This document shows, piece by piece, positions 12,260-24,261 of a DNA stretch of 64,000 bases. The notes under the pieces were generated by a model. The model was not told the DNA's origin, made no database searches, and saw only the letters and a list, made by a program, of their open reading frames with translations. The position numbers and the translations under genes are program-made. Numbering within the stretch: position 1 is the first letter of the stretch; each line of letters starts with the position of its first letter. This stretch comes from Rotaria sp. Silwood1 (taxonomy: Eukaryota; Rotifera; Eurotatoria; Philodinida; Philodinidae): assembly GCA_905250075.1 (NCBI GenBank), contig CAJNOP010000062.1, forward strand, positions 218,656 to 282,655. Direction: 5' to 3'.

Positions 12260-14520
12260 GGTAAATTGTTTGTTTTTTCACGAAATCAAAATATGCCCTG
12301 TATGATAGAAGAAAAAGAAAGTAATACTAAATAGTTTCGTTTTTTTCACGTTTCCTAGTCTGACAAAAAGAAAAGAATGAACAGAAGTTATCGTAGGCAC
12401 CCGCTTTCTCAATCGTACTTGCTTTTTTGCTTATTTTATTTATAAAAGCTGTGAATGTGATTATGGATATCGGAGAGGATATAGATGAAACTGACACTAC
12501 ACCCACTTTTTAATAATAAAACACAGTGCTTTACATCCTACTGTAATCTATTCAATGCACTTGAGAATGATTTTTGTCTTGGTTTTTTCCTGCACTGGCT
12601 TCCACATGAGCAATATACTTTGAAGTGCTTTCTTTTATATTACTTTCCATTGACTAATTTATTAATATCTACAGCAATATTGTATAGCAAGTAGAAATGT
12701 GTTGAATATTTGCTTGTGCATCTATTTGATGCGTCACCCATATTCTTTCTTACTTCAAGTGAAGGTAACGAGTCGAATTAGTTCCATATGGAAATATTCA
12801 TGCATTCGATTTGCAAGATTAATAACGTAGTTATATTGAATTTGCATTTTGATACTAAATAGCTGCGTATGTAAATTTGATCTGACGAAGCTGATCAAGT
12901 GCTCTTGTATTTCAAGGAACATTTGAACAAATTATGGCAATTATTTGTATGCATCAGTTGGTTTATATTGATGAGTTTTATTGATCTTGATGCTCCTTAT
13001 GATTCACTTTTTACTCGACCTCCATGGAGAGTTCGAGATTTTTTTTGCATGCATCGGAAAATAATTATGTGCCTTTTTGCAAGCATAGTAATTGTTTGCA
13101 TAGTATAACTACAAAATGGCTATTCCATTTCTTCGAAAGTTCAAACAGAAATGGGACAATACATCAGCTTGTACTCAAGTGTTCGAGATAGATCGAAGCA
13201 TACACATTCACCATACACTACGACAAAGATTCCGACTAGTGTGCTGACAGGTAAATAAGCCTTGATCAATTCTTCACCAAGTACAGACTGAAACATGAAG
13301 CGACTATAATAAAGGCTATTAACTTGGTAGTTATAGGACCATTCGTAAGTAGGCAATCGTTCTTATCGTAAATTTTACATCCAGAGGCTTCAATGTAACA
13401 TATAAAACTCGTTAAAAAGATATGATTACAAGTCTGATGGAATGCCATTAATTAGATTCTGTCGGAATCGAATTTAAGTCGAAAAAAACAAGCCGAGATC
13501 GACTGAGATAGAACCCATCTTTTTCTCAACCTATGACTATAATCAGAAATTCTATTACAGCATTGGGACGACATCGATCATTATGTTGAATCCTTGATTT
13601 GTATCTCAAACTAGTTCGATGCGTTTACTTCTGTAAAAAATTCTCTTTCTTAACATCAATGTGCTCGTCAATTATGTTCATTCTTGATCTCTTTTATGAA
13701 TTTGATGTTTTTTCATATCTTCTTCACATCTCAAAGATTTTCGGCGAGTATTTCATGTATTGGGATTATTATTGTCATCCTGAACTCTCCCTTTTACCGG
13801 GTGAATTCACAATCTTTTCAGTATGGTTTATTCACTCACACCCTCGCTCACACTTTTCATCGAACGCTCAGTACTGAAACATGTATCTCTTCCCATAGGA
13901 TTGAAAATCGAAATTTCATATTGAATCTTTTACTTGTAGCTTTTTCATTTAGTTGGACAAAATGAAAATAAGAAATCCTAAAATTAGATCGGTGTTATTG
14001 AACGATTTTCTCGAACTTCTTTTATCAATAAAACCTGATCACTCATTTTATGCAGAATTAAGTCGGATGGCAATATCATTTGATAGATTTTAGACTAAAA
14101 GCGTGAAAAGAAACAGCAGGGCGTCAAAGTTGCATGTAAGGAAAATGTGCTGCACCAAAAGACGAGGTTTCGAGAGATATTTGACTTGTTTGCGTTGTGT
14201 GCTTTGTATAACAAGGTTCTTTATCTGCAAGAAGAAAGATGCCTGTAACTGGTGACTATTATAAAGGAAAGCAAAAGAGTTTCAGATAGAAAGCAACATG
14301 TACTGTTTCTGAGTGTGTTCCACAAAAATCAATCGAAGTTCACTCGAAAAACTCTAATACATAGCAAAGAGGCTATTCTTATTATTCTATCCATTTCAAT
14401 TCATCATGTTGGATTTTTATGTTTCGAAAGACTCAAGTCTAACTTTTTGGCAGAAGATGTTGATATCGATTTCATTCTTATTTCACTCACAAGACAAAGT
14501 CTTTTGTTATTTTAGCGCTG
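12260..14520. other. Intergenic; possible membrane-protein remnant at 13141-13450 (-)
   Basis: Mostly featureless AT-rich sequence. On the minus strand, 13450-13141 gives two overlapping frames with a Tyr/Trp-rich stretch and hydrophobic runs (IKAYLPVSTLVGIFVVVYG), like a broken exon of a bdelloid multi-pass protein. I could not place it in a family. A TATA-like run near 12440 (minus-strand reading TTTATAAATA) lies about 180 bp before the ART-TPR start and could be its core promoter; this is weak. Confidence 0.3.
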
Positions 14521-15020
14521 ATCTGTGGTCAAAAAGCCAAATCTGTGTCTGGCAAATCTGATATCCATAAATTAGACAATCCTACAGATATATTTCTTGA
14601 TGCCAAGCACAATTTGTACGGTGTCGATTCGAAGAATTATCGTATTTTAAAATATCCAGCCGATTTCAGTAGCGGCATTATTTGTAGCTGGTAATGGTGT
14701 AATTCTGAATGGAGCGAAGAGCATTCCGAATTTTATCAAGCCGGTCCCGATATTCGTTGACAAAACTGAAAATATGTACATAGTTGATCATTAAACGAGC
14801 CACTCCTATCGCATTGTATTTTGCCCGTATTATTCCACAGAAGGCATCACCATTATAGACGTGACAAATAGCATTTGTAATGACATTTATTTAGATTATC
14901 ATCTAAGTATATTCACGTTGGAATACGACAACAGGAGAGTGTCAAAATGATGGGCGCCTTTTTATGAAAATTATACTGTGTAGCCGGCCATGGAACAGAA
15001 GATAATGCATCTAATCAATT
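14521..15020 (+). pseudogene. NHL-repeat protein fragment
   Basis: Frame 14521 onward reads a typical NHL blade: LDNPTDIFLDAKHNLYGVD, then RILKYP, ending at a TAA. A second blade (IPNFIKPVPIFVDKTENMYIVDH) follows in another frame and also ends in TAA. A third degenerate blade (YRIVFCP, then a DIYLDYHLSIFTLE segment) follows and meets TGA. At least two frameshifts and three stops in about 500 bp, with no start codon or splice sites, mark this as a dead fragment of one of the many bdelloid NHL beta-propeller genes. No flanking part of the parent gene is visible. Confidence 0.65.
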
Positions 15021-15083
15021 ATATAGAGCCCACAACATTTTTGTTAATAAAAGTTTACACGATTTGTATATACTGACTAAGAA

Positions 15084-15187
15084 GTATGAGTGTAAGTGTA
15101 GGCATGAGTGCGGATTTGAATGTAAATGAGTATGAAGATAGAGTCTTCAATCACCTCCATACCTACTCATACTAACATTCACATTTC
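15084..15187. repeat. Telomere-like inverted repeat (copy 1, degenerate)
   Basis: The G-rich arm (gtatgagtgtaagtgtaggc and onward) is followed by a spacer holding agagtcttcaa, then a C-rich arm (catacctactcatac) that pairs with it. This is the most degenerate member of the family and lies just after the NHL fragment. Confidence 0.55.
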
Positions 15188-16408
15188 AAAACATAAATAT
15201 ATAAGTAAACAGTTCAATTAAATGATTATTGCATCACTCAGCCGGATAAGACCTTTGAATAAAGTGTTTAGAGGCGTTAAGGTTCTGTTTTAACACTGTT
15301 TAAATGAAATATTATCGTTAAAACGGTGTTATTACACAATTTTGAAACTATTTAAAACACATTATACCATCATTATTGATTTGAATAGTTGAAATGCGTT
15401 CATAGGAGTAAATGTATTTTAATGCAGCAATATGTCACAGAGAACTTGAATTATTTTTTCTTTAGATACTAATTTACGGCGTTCAATAGCAGCTCACTTA
15501 CTTAACAGAATCAAGCTTTTTTTTATATTAATGTATACTCTCATGAACATTAAAATTTAGATAGTCGATTCCAAAGCAATATGCACAATATGTACATAAC
15601 ATGTGATTAGATATTGATATTTGAGCTCATTTCTGAGCAGATGAGGGCCTATTTAAATACGTTAAAATATAAGAGAATATTGTTCAAATATTTCTATTTA
15701 TTTATTTATCTTCCTCATACATGGTCGATTCAATTTAGTAGTTTTCATTTATTTTTCTTTATCTATATTCATATTATAGTTTTATCAAATTCATATTCGA
15801 TTATAATCAGCTTATAGAATAGGTCCATTATTAGTTTACATTATTAAGTTTATCAACACTTCTTGTATTATGGAGGATTTCAAGTCAATAATATAAGCTC
15901 AAATAATCTTGTTTTATTATATAGAAAGAAAAATTTATGAATAGAATGATCTCATGTTTTATTCACAATATTTATAAAAATGAGCATTAAAGAGAATGTG
16001 ATGTTTTCTTCGTTACTAACACACACCCACACTTTTTTTGCCATATCTGTCCGATTATGTTATCGGAATTTATTGTCATAGCATAAATTCAAGAAAAACA
16101 AAACATTTAACTTCTCATTTTGAGTGACATCTATTTTGCGATTGATTGAGAATATGAATCAAAGCTACGACAGCAGATTGCTTTTTTGCATTCACCATTC
16201 AATGTTTGACAGAATTAAACAATGACTCATTTTTTCAGTTCTGTTATAACGCCATATCACTGTATGCTACCTATATATGCAGTACCATTTTTTACATGTT
16301 ACATGACTACTGTAAGCACTTTTGTTCTGTCAAATCTGCTGCTGCTTGATCACTTGTTGGGTGACACTTATTGTTGAAAATAAATACAGTATTATTTTTG
16401 TCATTGAG
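15188..16408. other. Intergenic, AT-rich
   Basis: No coding signal recognised. The last part is presumably the promoter and 5' UTR of the SEC11-like gene, but I see no confident TATA box or initiator. Confidence 0.35.
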
Positions 16409-17237
16409 ATGCATCAACAACGAGAGGTAATTACTCTTTATACCTAGTTGCGGTACTTTCATATCGTGTTATTTTGCTCATAACTAGTGTATTGCTTTAG
16501 TATTTAAGTGTGCACTGATTAGTGCAACAACAATCATAGGTTGGAAAAGTCTTATGCTGTTGACTAACTGTGCAAGTCCTATTATCATTTTGTTAAGGTT
16601 AGTCTTCTCGAAATTTTTTATTCAAATCGAAAGCATGCGTGTTTTTGACTAGTGCTGGTATGGGAACAGCTATTTATAGCCGTGGAAACCTTTTTCTGCT
16701 GACTAACTATAGTACAGAACCTATTCGTGCAGGTGACATTGTTGTATTTCGAATTGAAGGTCGCGATATTCCAATTGTTCATCGAGTGATTACAGTACAT
16801 GAAAAGTGAATTGATTTTTTTTTAATGACCACTATTAATACTGTGTTTTATTCACTCTGACGTTTAGAAACGATGGTTATGTCAAATTTTTGACTAAAGG
16901 CGATACCAATGAAGTAGATGATCGCGGTCTTTATTCGCCAGGACAACTTTGGCTTGAAAGAAAGGATATTATTGGTAAAGTGAAAGGGTTCGTTAAGTCT
17001 TTATCTTTGACTAACTTTTCCTTCTCTCATTTTAATTTATTTAGATATATGCCATATATTGGTGACATATTCATTTTAATGCATGATTCTCCTCTATTGA
17101 ATTATTTCATCTGGATAATGATAAGTCTCTCCGTATGGATAGATTTTCGGTATGAAAAAGCAAATAGTGCAAGGAAAAAACGAAGGTTTCTCACTTACTG
17201 GACTTGTTTGACGACTATTAGATTGTTAATTTATTAA
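16409..17237 (+). CDS. SEC11-like signal peptidase catalytic subunit with catalytic Ser replaced by Gly
   Basis: Five exons (16409-16426, 16488-16597, 16653-16805, 16868-16987, 17045-17237; introns 55-62 bp) give 197 residues, against about 180 for animal SEC11A/C. After a short N-terminus and one membrane helix (about 7-30), WKSLMLLTN and SPIIILL match the start of the peptidase S26B fold. The later core is well kept: [22 protein letters not shown] with the catalytic His at 86, then [16 protein letters not shown] with the catalytic-Asp region at 106-112, and [12 protein letters not shown] before a second hydrophobic segment. The nucleophile block, which reads SGSMEP in the family, is here SAGMGT, so the serine position (45) is glycine; neighbouring invariant residues are also changed and one residue is inserted. 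In cells SEC11 cleaves signal peptides in the ER membrane. This copy is probably not catalytic: either a structural paralogue or an early pseudogene with its frame still open. Confidence 0.78.
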
Positions 17238-19580
17238 GCGTACTATTGAATACTATTGCATCTCATCTGTAAGTGATTATTAAACAATTGCTGTGTTGTG
17301 TGAGTTACATAACGAGTTACTTCTTTTTCTTTTTTATTGTGATCAAAATCTCATTGCTAAGCGATCTTAACATGTATTGACTGTATAAATATTTTCTGAG
17401 AAAGAAGGGCTTTACTTTCTAACGAGCAAAACAATAAATATCATCAACATAAAACATGGAAAACTGTTGTGTTTTTTTTAGAGTTGTTGCTTCATTTTGA
17501 TATTAAAAAAATGTCTTATTCCATAAGAAGCTCAATCAAAAATCACTTCTAGTACTACCTAATATATATTTGCAGTCTATGAAAACATTTTCGATGCACT
17601 CTCAATTCATATCAACTTAAAAGTTTATTTTCATGAATTTCTCACAAGAATACAAGTCTTCAGTGATTGACCTACAATAAGAATCGCGACAATATCAACA
17701 TGTTCGAATTTCTCTTGTGTCTTTCATGTTTCTAGTTTTATCATGCTATGCATTTCTCTTATTGCTCATTCGACGATTTTCCATGTCAAACAAACATCTT
17801 TATCAGAATAATTTCAATATGATCGGTCAGACGTCGCATTTGCAAGTGATATCGACTAATGAAGAGAAAAACGATAAAAAGTTTTCTGTAAACGTGTAAC
17901 GACTATGATTAAATATAAGAATACCTTCCAATCATTGTCAATTGAAGACCTACGTGTTCATCTTAATTAGTCAAAGATTGTCTATGAAATAATTGTCAGT
18001 TCTTGAATGAAATACATATTTACAACAGCAATAAGCAACCGAGAGAGAGAGCAAACAATGAACAGATAATCATGATGAAATAAGAAAACTTTTACATAAC
18101 CAGTTATTCGAATGAAAATTTATAAAAACAAAGAAGAGAGATAGTAAAAATGAAAAATATTCTTTAAAATATTTTAATTATTTTTTTGGATAAGTAACAA
18201 GGTATGATTATTGGTCTTTTTTCTTACAATTCGATTTACATAGAGTGCTCTATTTTATTATAGATATTTAAAAAAAAAGCATACAATATTTCAAAGTAAA
18301 CTCATTTCAGTAATTAACTGTTAAATGTTTGTTGAAATGACAATTATATAATAGGAAATGTTTTTTTCCTTATTCATCTGTCTTTTTTTTTTTTGAAAAA
18401 AATCATTAAATGCAACGACAGTTGGTGAATGTTATTACTATAAAAGAATCAAACATTTTAAAGTCATCTCTTGCAAATACAAATAAAAATATTGTTCATT
18501 ATAGTTGAGTTATACAATGAATTATTGAGAATAGTATAGAGTACAAGTTTTTTTATTTAATACGTCGTATTCGTATTTAAATTAATTAGAAAAAGATCAC
18601 GTGAAGTTTTATATGCCATTTGTAATCATTTTATTTCAAATACGTAACCGAGAAATAAAGTTTCTTTCTTCATGTTTACAAGAAATCGTAACACGAGTCA
18701 TTGTTATTGTCACTGTAGAATGCAGAAAAGACAAAATGTTTTCATATAAACTGCAGATTTGATTCTTTCGTCGAAAACCGCTATTAAGGAGATTAGGCTA
18801 TTCGTGTGACCAAAGAATTAAATATATCATTCTCTAATCAAAACTATAAATCAACATGTTGAAATGGAAATCTTAAGTTTATGCGATAATTTTTTCTAAG
18901 GATTCTTTAATCTAAACTTATTTGTTTCAATCTGTTTGCTACACGCATACTAACCAATAAGAGAAACATACATCTTTATACACGTGTAGAAGATAAGAAA
19001 AGATGGATATCACTCATTTTGCTCTATTAAAATTAAGAAATTGCTGTCTATCTCGTATTTTTTTTTGTCTTTGACGAGTTGTTGCTATTTACATTACAGA
19101 CTTAAAGTCTTTAGCTTTTTGTTGCTCTTATGAGTGTCTTGTGTACTGAGAATTCGACTCTTCGGGTTCAAGTTCGTTCTTGATGGTATTCATTTTTAGA
19201 TGATTAATAAAAAGAAGTCAACGTAAGTCAAGAGAAATAATTTCACCTTTGACTATAGTAGAACTACAGACAGTGGAAATAAATGATTGAAAAACTACAC
19301 AGAATCAGAGGTCGAGTTGGGTACATATCTAGATGACCTCATATATATATATATATCTAATCATTACTTGACTAGAAATTGAATATAATTTGTAAAATAT
19401 CAGACCTTCAATGTCAACAAAAAAAAACGACATAATTATAATATTAGACAATTAGTTTATATATTCATCATTATTTTTCACTTTGATTACAGCTAAAAAT
19501 TTCAATTGAATGTAGATGATACATATATATCTATACAATGATTTTATTATTTTTCTATTACAATACAAAAATAATTATTT
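17238..19580. other. Intergenic, AT-rich
   Basis: Contains poly-T runs and a short (TA)n tract near 19340-19356. One small ORF (17717-17899, +) begins with a hydrophobic helix (MSFMFLVLSCYAFLLLLI) and ends in a polar tail. It could be a last exon or a tiny membrane protein, but there is no supporting context. Nothing else recognised. Confidence 0.3.
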
Positions 19581-20582
19581 TTAAACATGGATTGGATGTC
19601 TAGCAATCATTATTATTCCACATATTCCAGGTTCAATACGTCTTACTTGTTGTCGAGATTTTAAGATGTTACTAATTTTGTTTCGAAGGTCAGGTAATGA
19701 TAAGATACAAACAAAAGGTAATAGAAGAGGCATGTAGTAGCTAAAAAATAAAATATACTCAAAAACTTCCGTTCCCTCACTATACGGTAAACCACATAAG
19801 TATATAAAGTTCATCATTGCTACTGGAAAAAAGAATATAGTAAAAAGTAAAGATATAGATAATGATTGAATTGTCATTTTTCGACGTTTTCGCCATCGAA
19901 TTAGTTGATTTACACGATTTTTTTGTCTTGAAACACGTATTATCAAAGCTAAACTTGATATAACTATTGTTATAGAAGGTATTATTTCATGAACTAACAT
20001 TTCCCACATAAAAATAGCATATGTATCATAAAAACAAAGATAATAACATTGCATGCTAGAATCATCAAAATAATTTTGACAAGGTGGAAAAAAATTGGCA
20101 ACACTATAATAGATAATGCAATATAGAAGAAGTAATATGAGAGGAAGATAATGAATAAAAAAACGTTTCTTTTTAGTCATCACCCATCGACTATGAAAAA
20201 TAAGTATATGTCGTTCAATAGTAGCCCAACAAAAGAGCATCATTTGTGTAACATAAAGACCCGAATCAATAAAACTCCAAATAGCACAAAAGAGAGGAGA
20301 TCTATGCCATATACCATCATGTTGATAATAATAAAGTATCCATGGATAAAGTGTTACTTCAGATATAAGACCAATAATAAGATCAACAAGAATAACATGA
20401 TTATTGAGAGCATTACGTGATGGACGATGAAATAGAAGATACGAGAGAACAATCAATGAACAAATAATAGATGGTATAAGAAAAATTAAATAAAGCCAAA
20501 ATCCAACTGCTCTAGGTATGACATCATTGACAACACTTGACGAACTATTAGTCTCATTAAATGTGTTGTTGTCGTTAATCAT
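19581..20582 (-). CDS. Rhodopsin-type (class A) G-protein-coupled receptor, orphan
   Basis: Single-exon gene, 333 residues, seven hydrophobic helices (about 28-51, 61-86, 98-120, 143-165, 191-217, 237-262 and 273-297). The N-terminus is short and carries glycosylation sites (NNT, NET). Class A marks seen are a Cys at the top of TM3 (C99), Cys residues in the second extracellular loop (C168, C179, C183), and an ERH at 123-125 in place of DRY. TM7 lacks NPxxY and ends LSLPDLRNKI. The third inner loop is very basic (RQKNRV, RWRKRRK), as expected for G-protein contact. Bdelloids have very large families of such intronless receptors; the ligand cannot be read from sequence. The start is the first ATG, with no upstream in-frame alternative. 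Confidence 0.82.
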   Translation of the reverse strand: MINDNNTFNETNSSSSVVNDVIPRAVGFWLYLIFLIPSIICSLIVLSYLLFHRPSRNALNNHVILVDLIIGLISEVTLYPWILYYYQHDGIWHRSPLFCAIWSFIDSGLYVTQMMLFCWATIERHILIFHSRWVMTKKKRFFIHYLPLILLLLYCIIYYSVANFFPPCQNYFDDSSMQCYYLCFYDTYAIFMWEMLVHEIIPSITIVISSLALIIRVSRQKNRVNQLIRWRKRRKMTIQSLSISLLFTIFFFPVAMMNFIYLCGLPYSEGTEVFEYILFFSYYMPLLLPFVCILSLPDLRNKISNILKSRQQVRRIEPGICGIIMIARHPIHV

Positions 20583-23500
20583 TTAAGAAATGAATGGATT
20601 AGAATAAATCTAAACTTGAAATAAAGGATAATATAGATAAGATATTTTCAAATATCGTTTCGATAATATCCCTAACAATAATGTCTATTTTCCACTTGTA
20701 TATTAGAAGATGCTGTCCGTCTATTGAATAGTGCAAATAGATAATATAAAGATTTTTTAATGTATGAAACTAGCTTATATGATTATTGACAAATAAGTGA
20801 ACACGTTAAATTTGATTATCAAACGAAGAAATAGTACTTGAAAAAAACTACAGATGAACTGTCGGAAAGAAAAACAAGCATAGAAACAATTTCTATCTTG
20901 CAAAACGGCCTTCTGACTTTTCATCTTGTTTATAAATTATTTCTTTCAAGCAGTCAGCACTAAACATCTGTTCTTCAATTTCTATTAAACTAGTTTATTT
21001 CAATTTTTTTCCAAATTTAAAAAGAAAACAAATGGCAGACGATAGAACAAAAATTGAAGAGGGAAACATACAGAAAAAAAGTATTACGTGTAGATATGAA
21101 CAAAGAAGCTTATAAAAAAAAATAATCGTTTTTTTTATATATTATGAAGATTAGTAAAGACAGTAAATTAAAAATAAGGCATGAAAAAATTAGATGATTT
21201 GGTTCTAAGATAGTTCATACGACTTCATGTACCAAGTTCTCACTTCTTTGTGACAATAGATTATTCAAGAATATAAAGTACTAGAAATGCAAAATTAAAG
21301 AAGAAGCTTTTTTTCACTATTCTCTATGTATGGTTCGATAGAGTATGCTGAACTGATCATGCGTACGTGTATTTTCAATTTTCTAGAGTATTTTTCTTCG
21401 TGGAAAATGTTCAGTTTTTTAAATGAGCGGTTTCTTCCAAAAAAATCAACCAAATCAATTTTCTCGATAACCGCCGTATCTTGAATCTTTTCATTTCCTT
21501 TAATTTTCAAAACTGTTTGTTCTCGATTGACCGTGAAATATTGCTTCTAAGACAACTCATTTATAAATATATTTTCCTAGAGATGCATATATTTCACGGT
21601 AGATCGGGAACGATACAGCTTTAAAATATAAAGAAAATAAAAAAAATTGAAACCTTGTCGATTATCGGAACTTCATTTGGTTTTTTAGGAAAAAAGTTAT
21701 CTGAAAAACTGGAATTTTCCCCTAGAAAAAAAAAGAAAAGAAAAACTTACTTCTGTTTTTATTTTTTATTTTCAGCACTTGATATTTTCACATAAGAAAA
21801 TTTTTATGTAGTGACTAGAAAGTTTATATAGATTGTTCAGTGAAATTGATAAAATAATATGAATAAAAAGTCAATATTTCATTTTGAAATATTTGAGTGA
21901 TGATTAAAATCTATTCTAATGAAAACTATTTTTTATCAATAACAGAAGTGAGAGGAATTATTTGTTTGTAAATTTGTTTTATTTGCTACTGTTGTGTAGA
22001 CTATTACTCAGTCAAACTTTGGCAAGTATATATACTTCTTTGTGTACTACTTGTTAATGAGAATGTCTCTTTGATGTATTCTGTTTTCTTCAAACATATT
22101 TTAGCGTAGTTTTGTTCATTACTTAACATATAACGAGTAATCTCGTCACTATGTGAGAGCAAAAAATACTTGACTGTTTTATTGATGTAACTTCGACTCT
22201 GTTGGAGTTAGAGTATGAGTATAGGTTTAAGAGTTTGATGCAGAGCTTTAATGTGCTGATTTCTATTGAATTTAGCCTACCTGTTTGACATAGTTTCTTT
22301 CTGTTAACCTGCTGAGTGGCGAATACAACTGTTTTCTCATGTCAATGCTTTTATAACAGCTAAATGAATATTAGTGATAATCTTCTTAAAATATAAATAA
22401 TAGCAGAAACTAATGCGTGGTTGTGAGATTAAATATTTCTGTTTTCTTGGAAATGTAATATAAATAATTAGAAAAAGACAGACAAACAAATTTGCATAGT
22501 ACATCATATTTTTAAAAATTGTGTATTTTAAACTAGACCTAATAAACAACAACGATTAGTTTTTCAACTCATATGAAATACTTAATTATGATACAATAGT
22601 AATTTTTATTGTTTTTGAGTAACATCGAAATTCTCAACTGTGGAACAGTTTCGATGTATGCATCATCTTCTTTTTTTGTATTGTTAAATGTGATTGTCAA
22701 AGTTCTTTAAAACGATTAAGAGTAAAGATAACGATATTATGAACATTAAAGAAAAAGCATTATTTTCATTTCTATACCTATGCCTTTTTCATTACTGTAT
22801 ATGCACGAAGACTCCGAACATTTAACAAAAGAAAAGCTCTGATTAACACATTCTTTGTTCTTATCATGAAAAGAGCAATTATTTGGAAAGTCAAGGATTA
22901 ATTTCACATTTGACTAAGATCAGCTACTCATTCAAAAAAACATTGTGCCTGTGAAACTTATTTTGTTGATAATGAAAAATCCTAATAGAAATATAAGGCA
23001 AGTCTTATAAGGCGTGATATTAATACAAGTCTGTATTCTTTATGCTTGTCTATTGAAATGAAAACAAAGACACCATGAGTACACTATTGCAGTCTTTTCA
23101 ATTTGATTCTAAAGTGTGGAATGATATCAAAGGTCTGCCTTTGAGATGAAAAGCTAAATACATATGAAAATGGAGCAGTCATATGAGCAATAGTCATTAT
23201 GAATAACTTCGAGATAATCAAGCTTCTTGTTGAACACAGACTTCAGTTAATTTTACAATAAACGCAATTGTCAAAAATGTTATCTCTTGAATAAATTAGA
23301 ATATAACTTAAATCATTATAGTAAAAACGTCCTTTGTATACAAATATTCTTGAGTACGCTGAGGAGCTATCTGATATATAGAGTCTTTACTGCTGCAATC
23401 TATTTCTTTTTTATCGATGAATGACGCTAATTAATCAATTTAGTTCCATAACAAGATTCGTTCAAATATGACTGATGGCGCATAGAGAATGAATCAGTTT

Positions 23501-24261
23501 TGTTTTGTTCGTTTGAGAATCATATAAAAAATCAATGGTATAGATAATCTAAAATGAACTGAAATCATTTACATAGGAAGGATGAAACGTAACAAGTTCG
23601 CAATAAGTAGAATATTTTTCGCAGTATGTTGAGTTTAATGATAAGTATAAGTAAACGTTCCATTTATTGAGGTATCAAAGTCCGTTTAAGAACTATTGGC
23701 TATCTATTAATGCCGTTGAAAATATGCGCATGAATGTTGTGGTCTATAAAACTTATGGTAATTTTTTTCATAACAACGAACAATGAGAATATTTATATAC
23801 TATGATACAATACGACTTATTGCTTAGCCAAGGTACATAGTACGAAAATACCGTGTTCTGCATATCTCTACTTCTTGCACCTATTTTTCTCATTTAGACA
23901 CAGACACTCATAGAGATGAACCTTCTATACAATTAAATTCAATGCGATAAAGCCATTGATTTTTCTCTGACGTTGCGAAAAATCTTACTTGTGATCAAAA
24001 AGAAGACAGTGCCTACTATCTCGCTCAAGTTGCATGTAACAACCTAGTAATGCGTATTCAGTGTTTACCTAATGCATCTGTCTTTTCATGTATATCTAAA
24101 AGTTTCTTGTTAAGGAAGCGTTTACATTCACAATAGACGTGGCATGGTACGACTGTTTATCTATTTGTTTTTATTTCGAACTAATCTTACAAAGAGTCTA
24201 TGAAGTTTTTTTGGAAAAGCAATCCCAATTATAGCATGATCTTTTTGTATGATATGTTAAT
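20583..24261. other. Long intergenic stretch, AT-rich
   Basis: About 3.7 kb without a gene I can support. A weak inverted repeat (gaccgtgaaatat near 21528 against atatatttcacggt near 21588) is present. The longest ORF (21295-21510, -) overlaps low-complexity sequence and matches nothing I know. Regulatory sites for the divergent side of the receptor gene probably lie at its left end. Confidence 0.3.

Noticed and set aside
13599-13965. Overlapping hydrophobic ORFs on the plus strand
   Set aside because: Two overlapping frames of similar length in T-rich DNA; no membrane-protein pattern that persists or splices.
21295-21720. Possible inverted repeat with a 71-codon minus-strand ORF
   Set aside because: Arms match only in short AT-rich blocks; similarity not convincing by eye.
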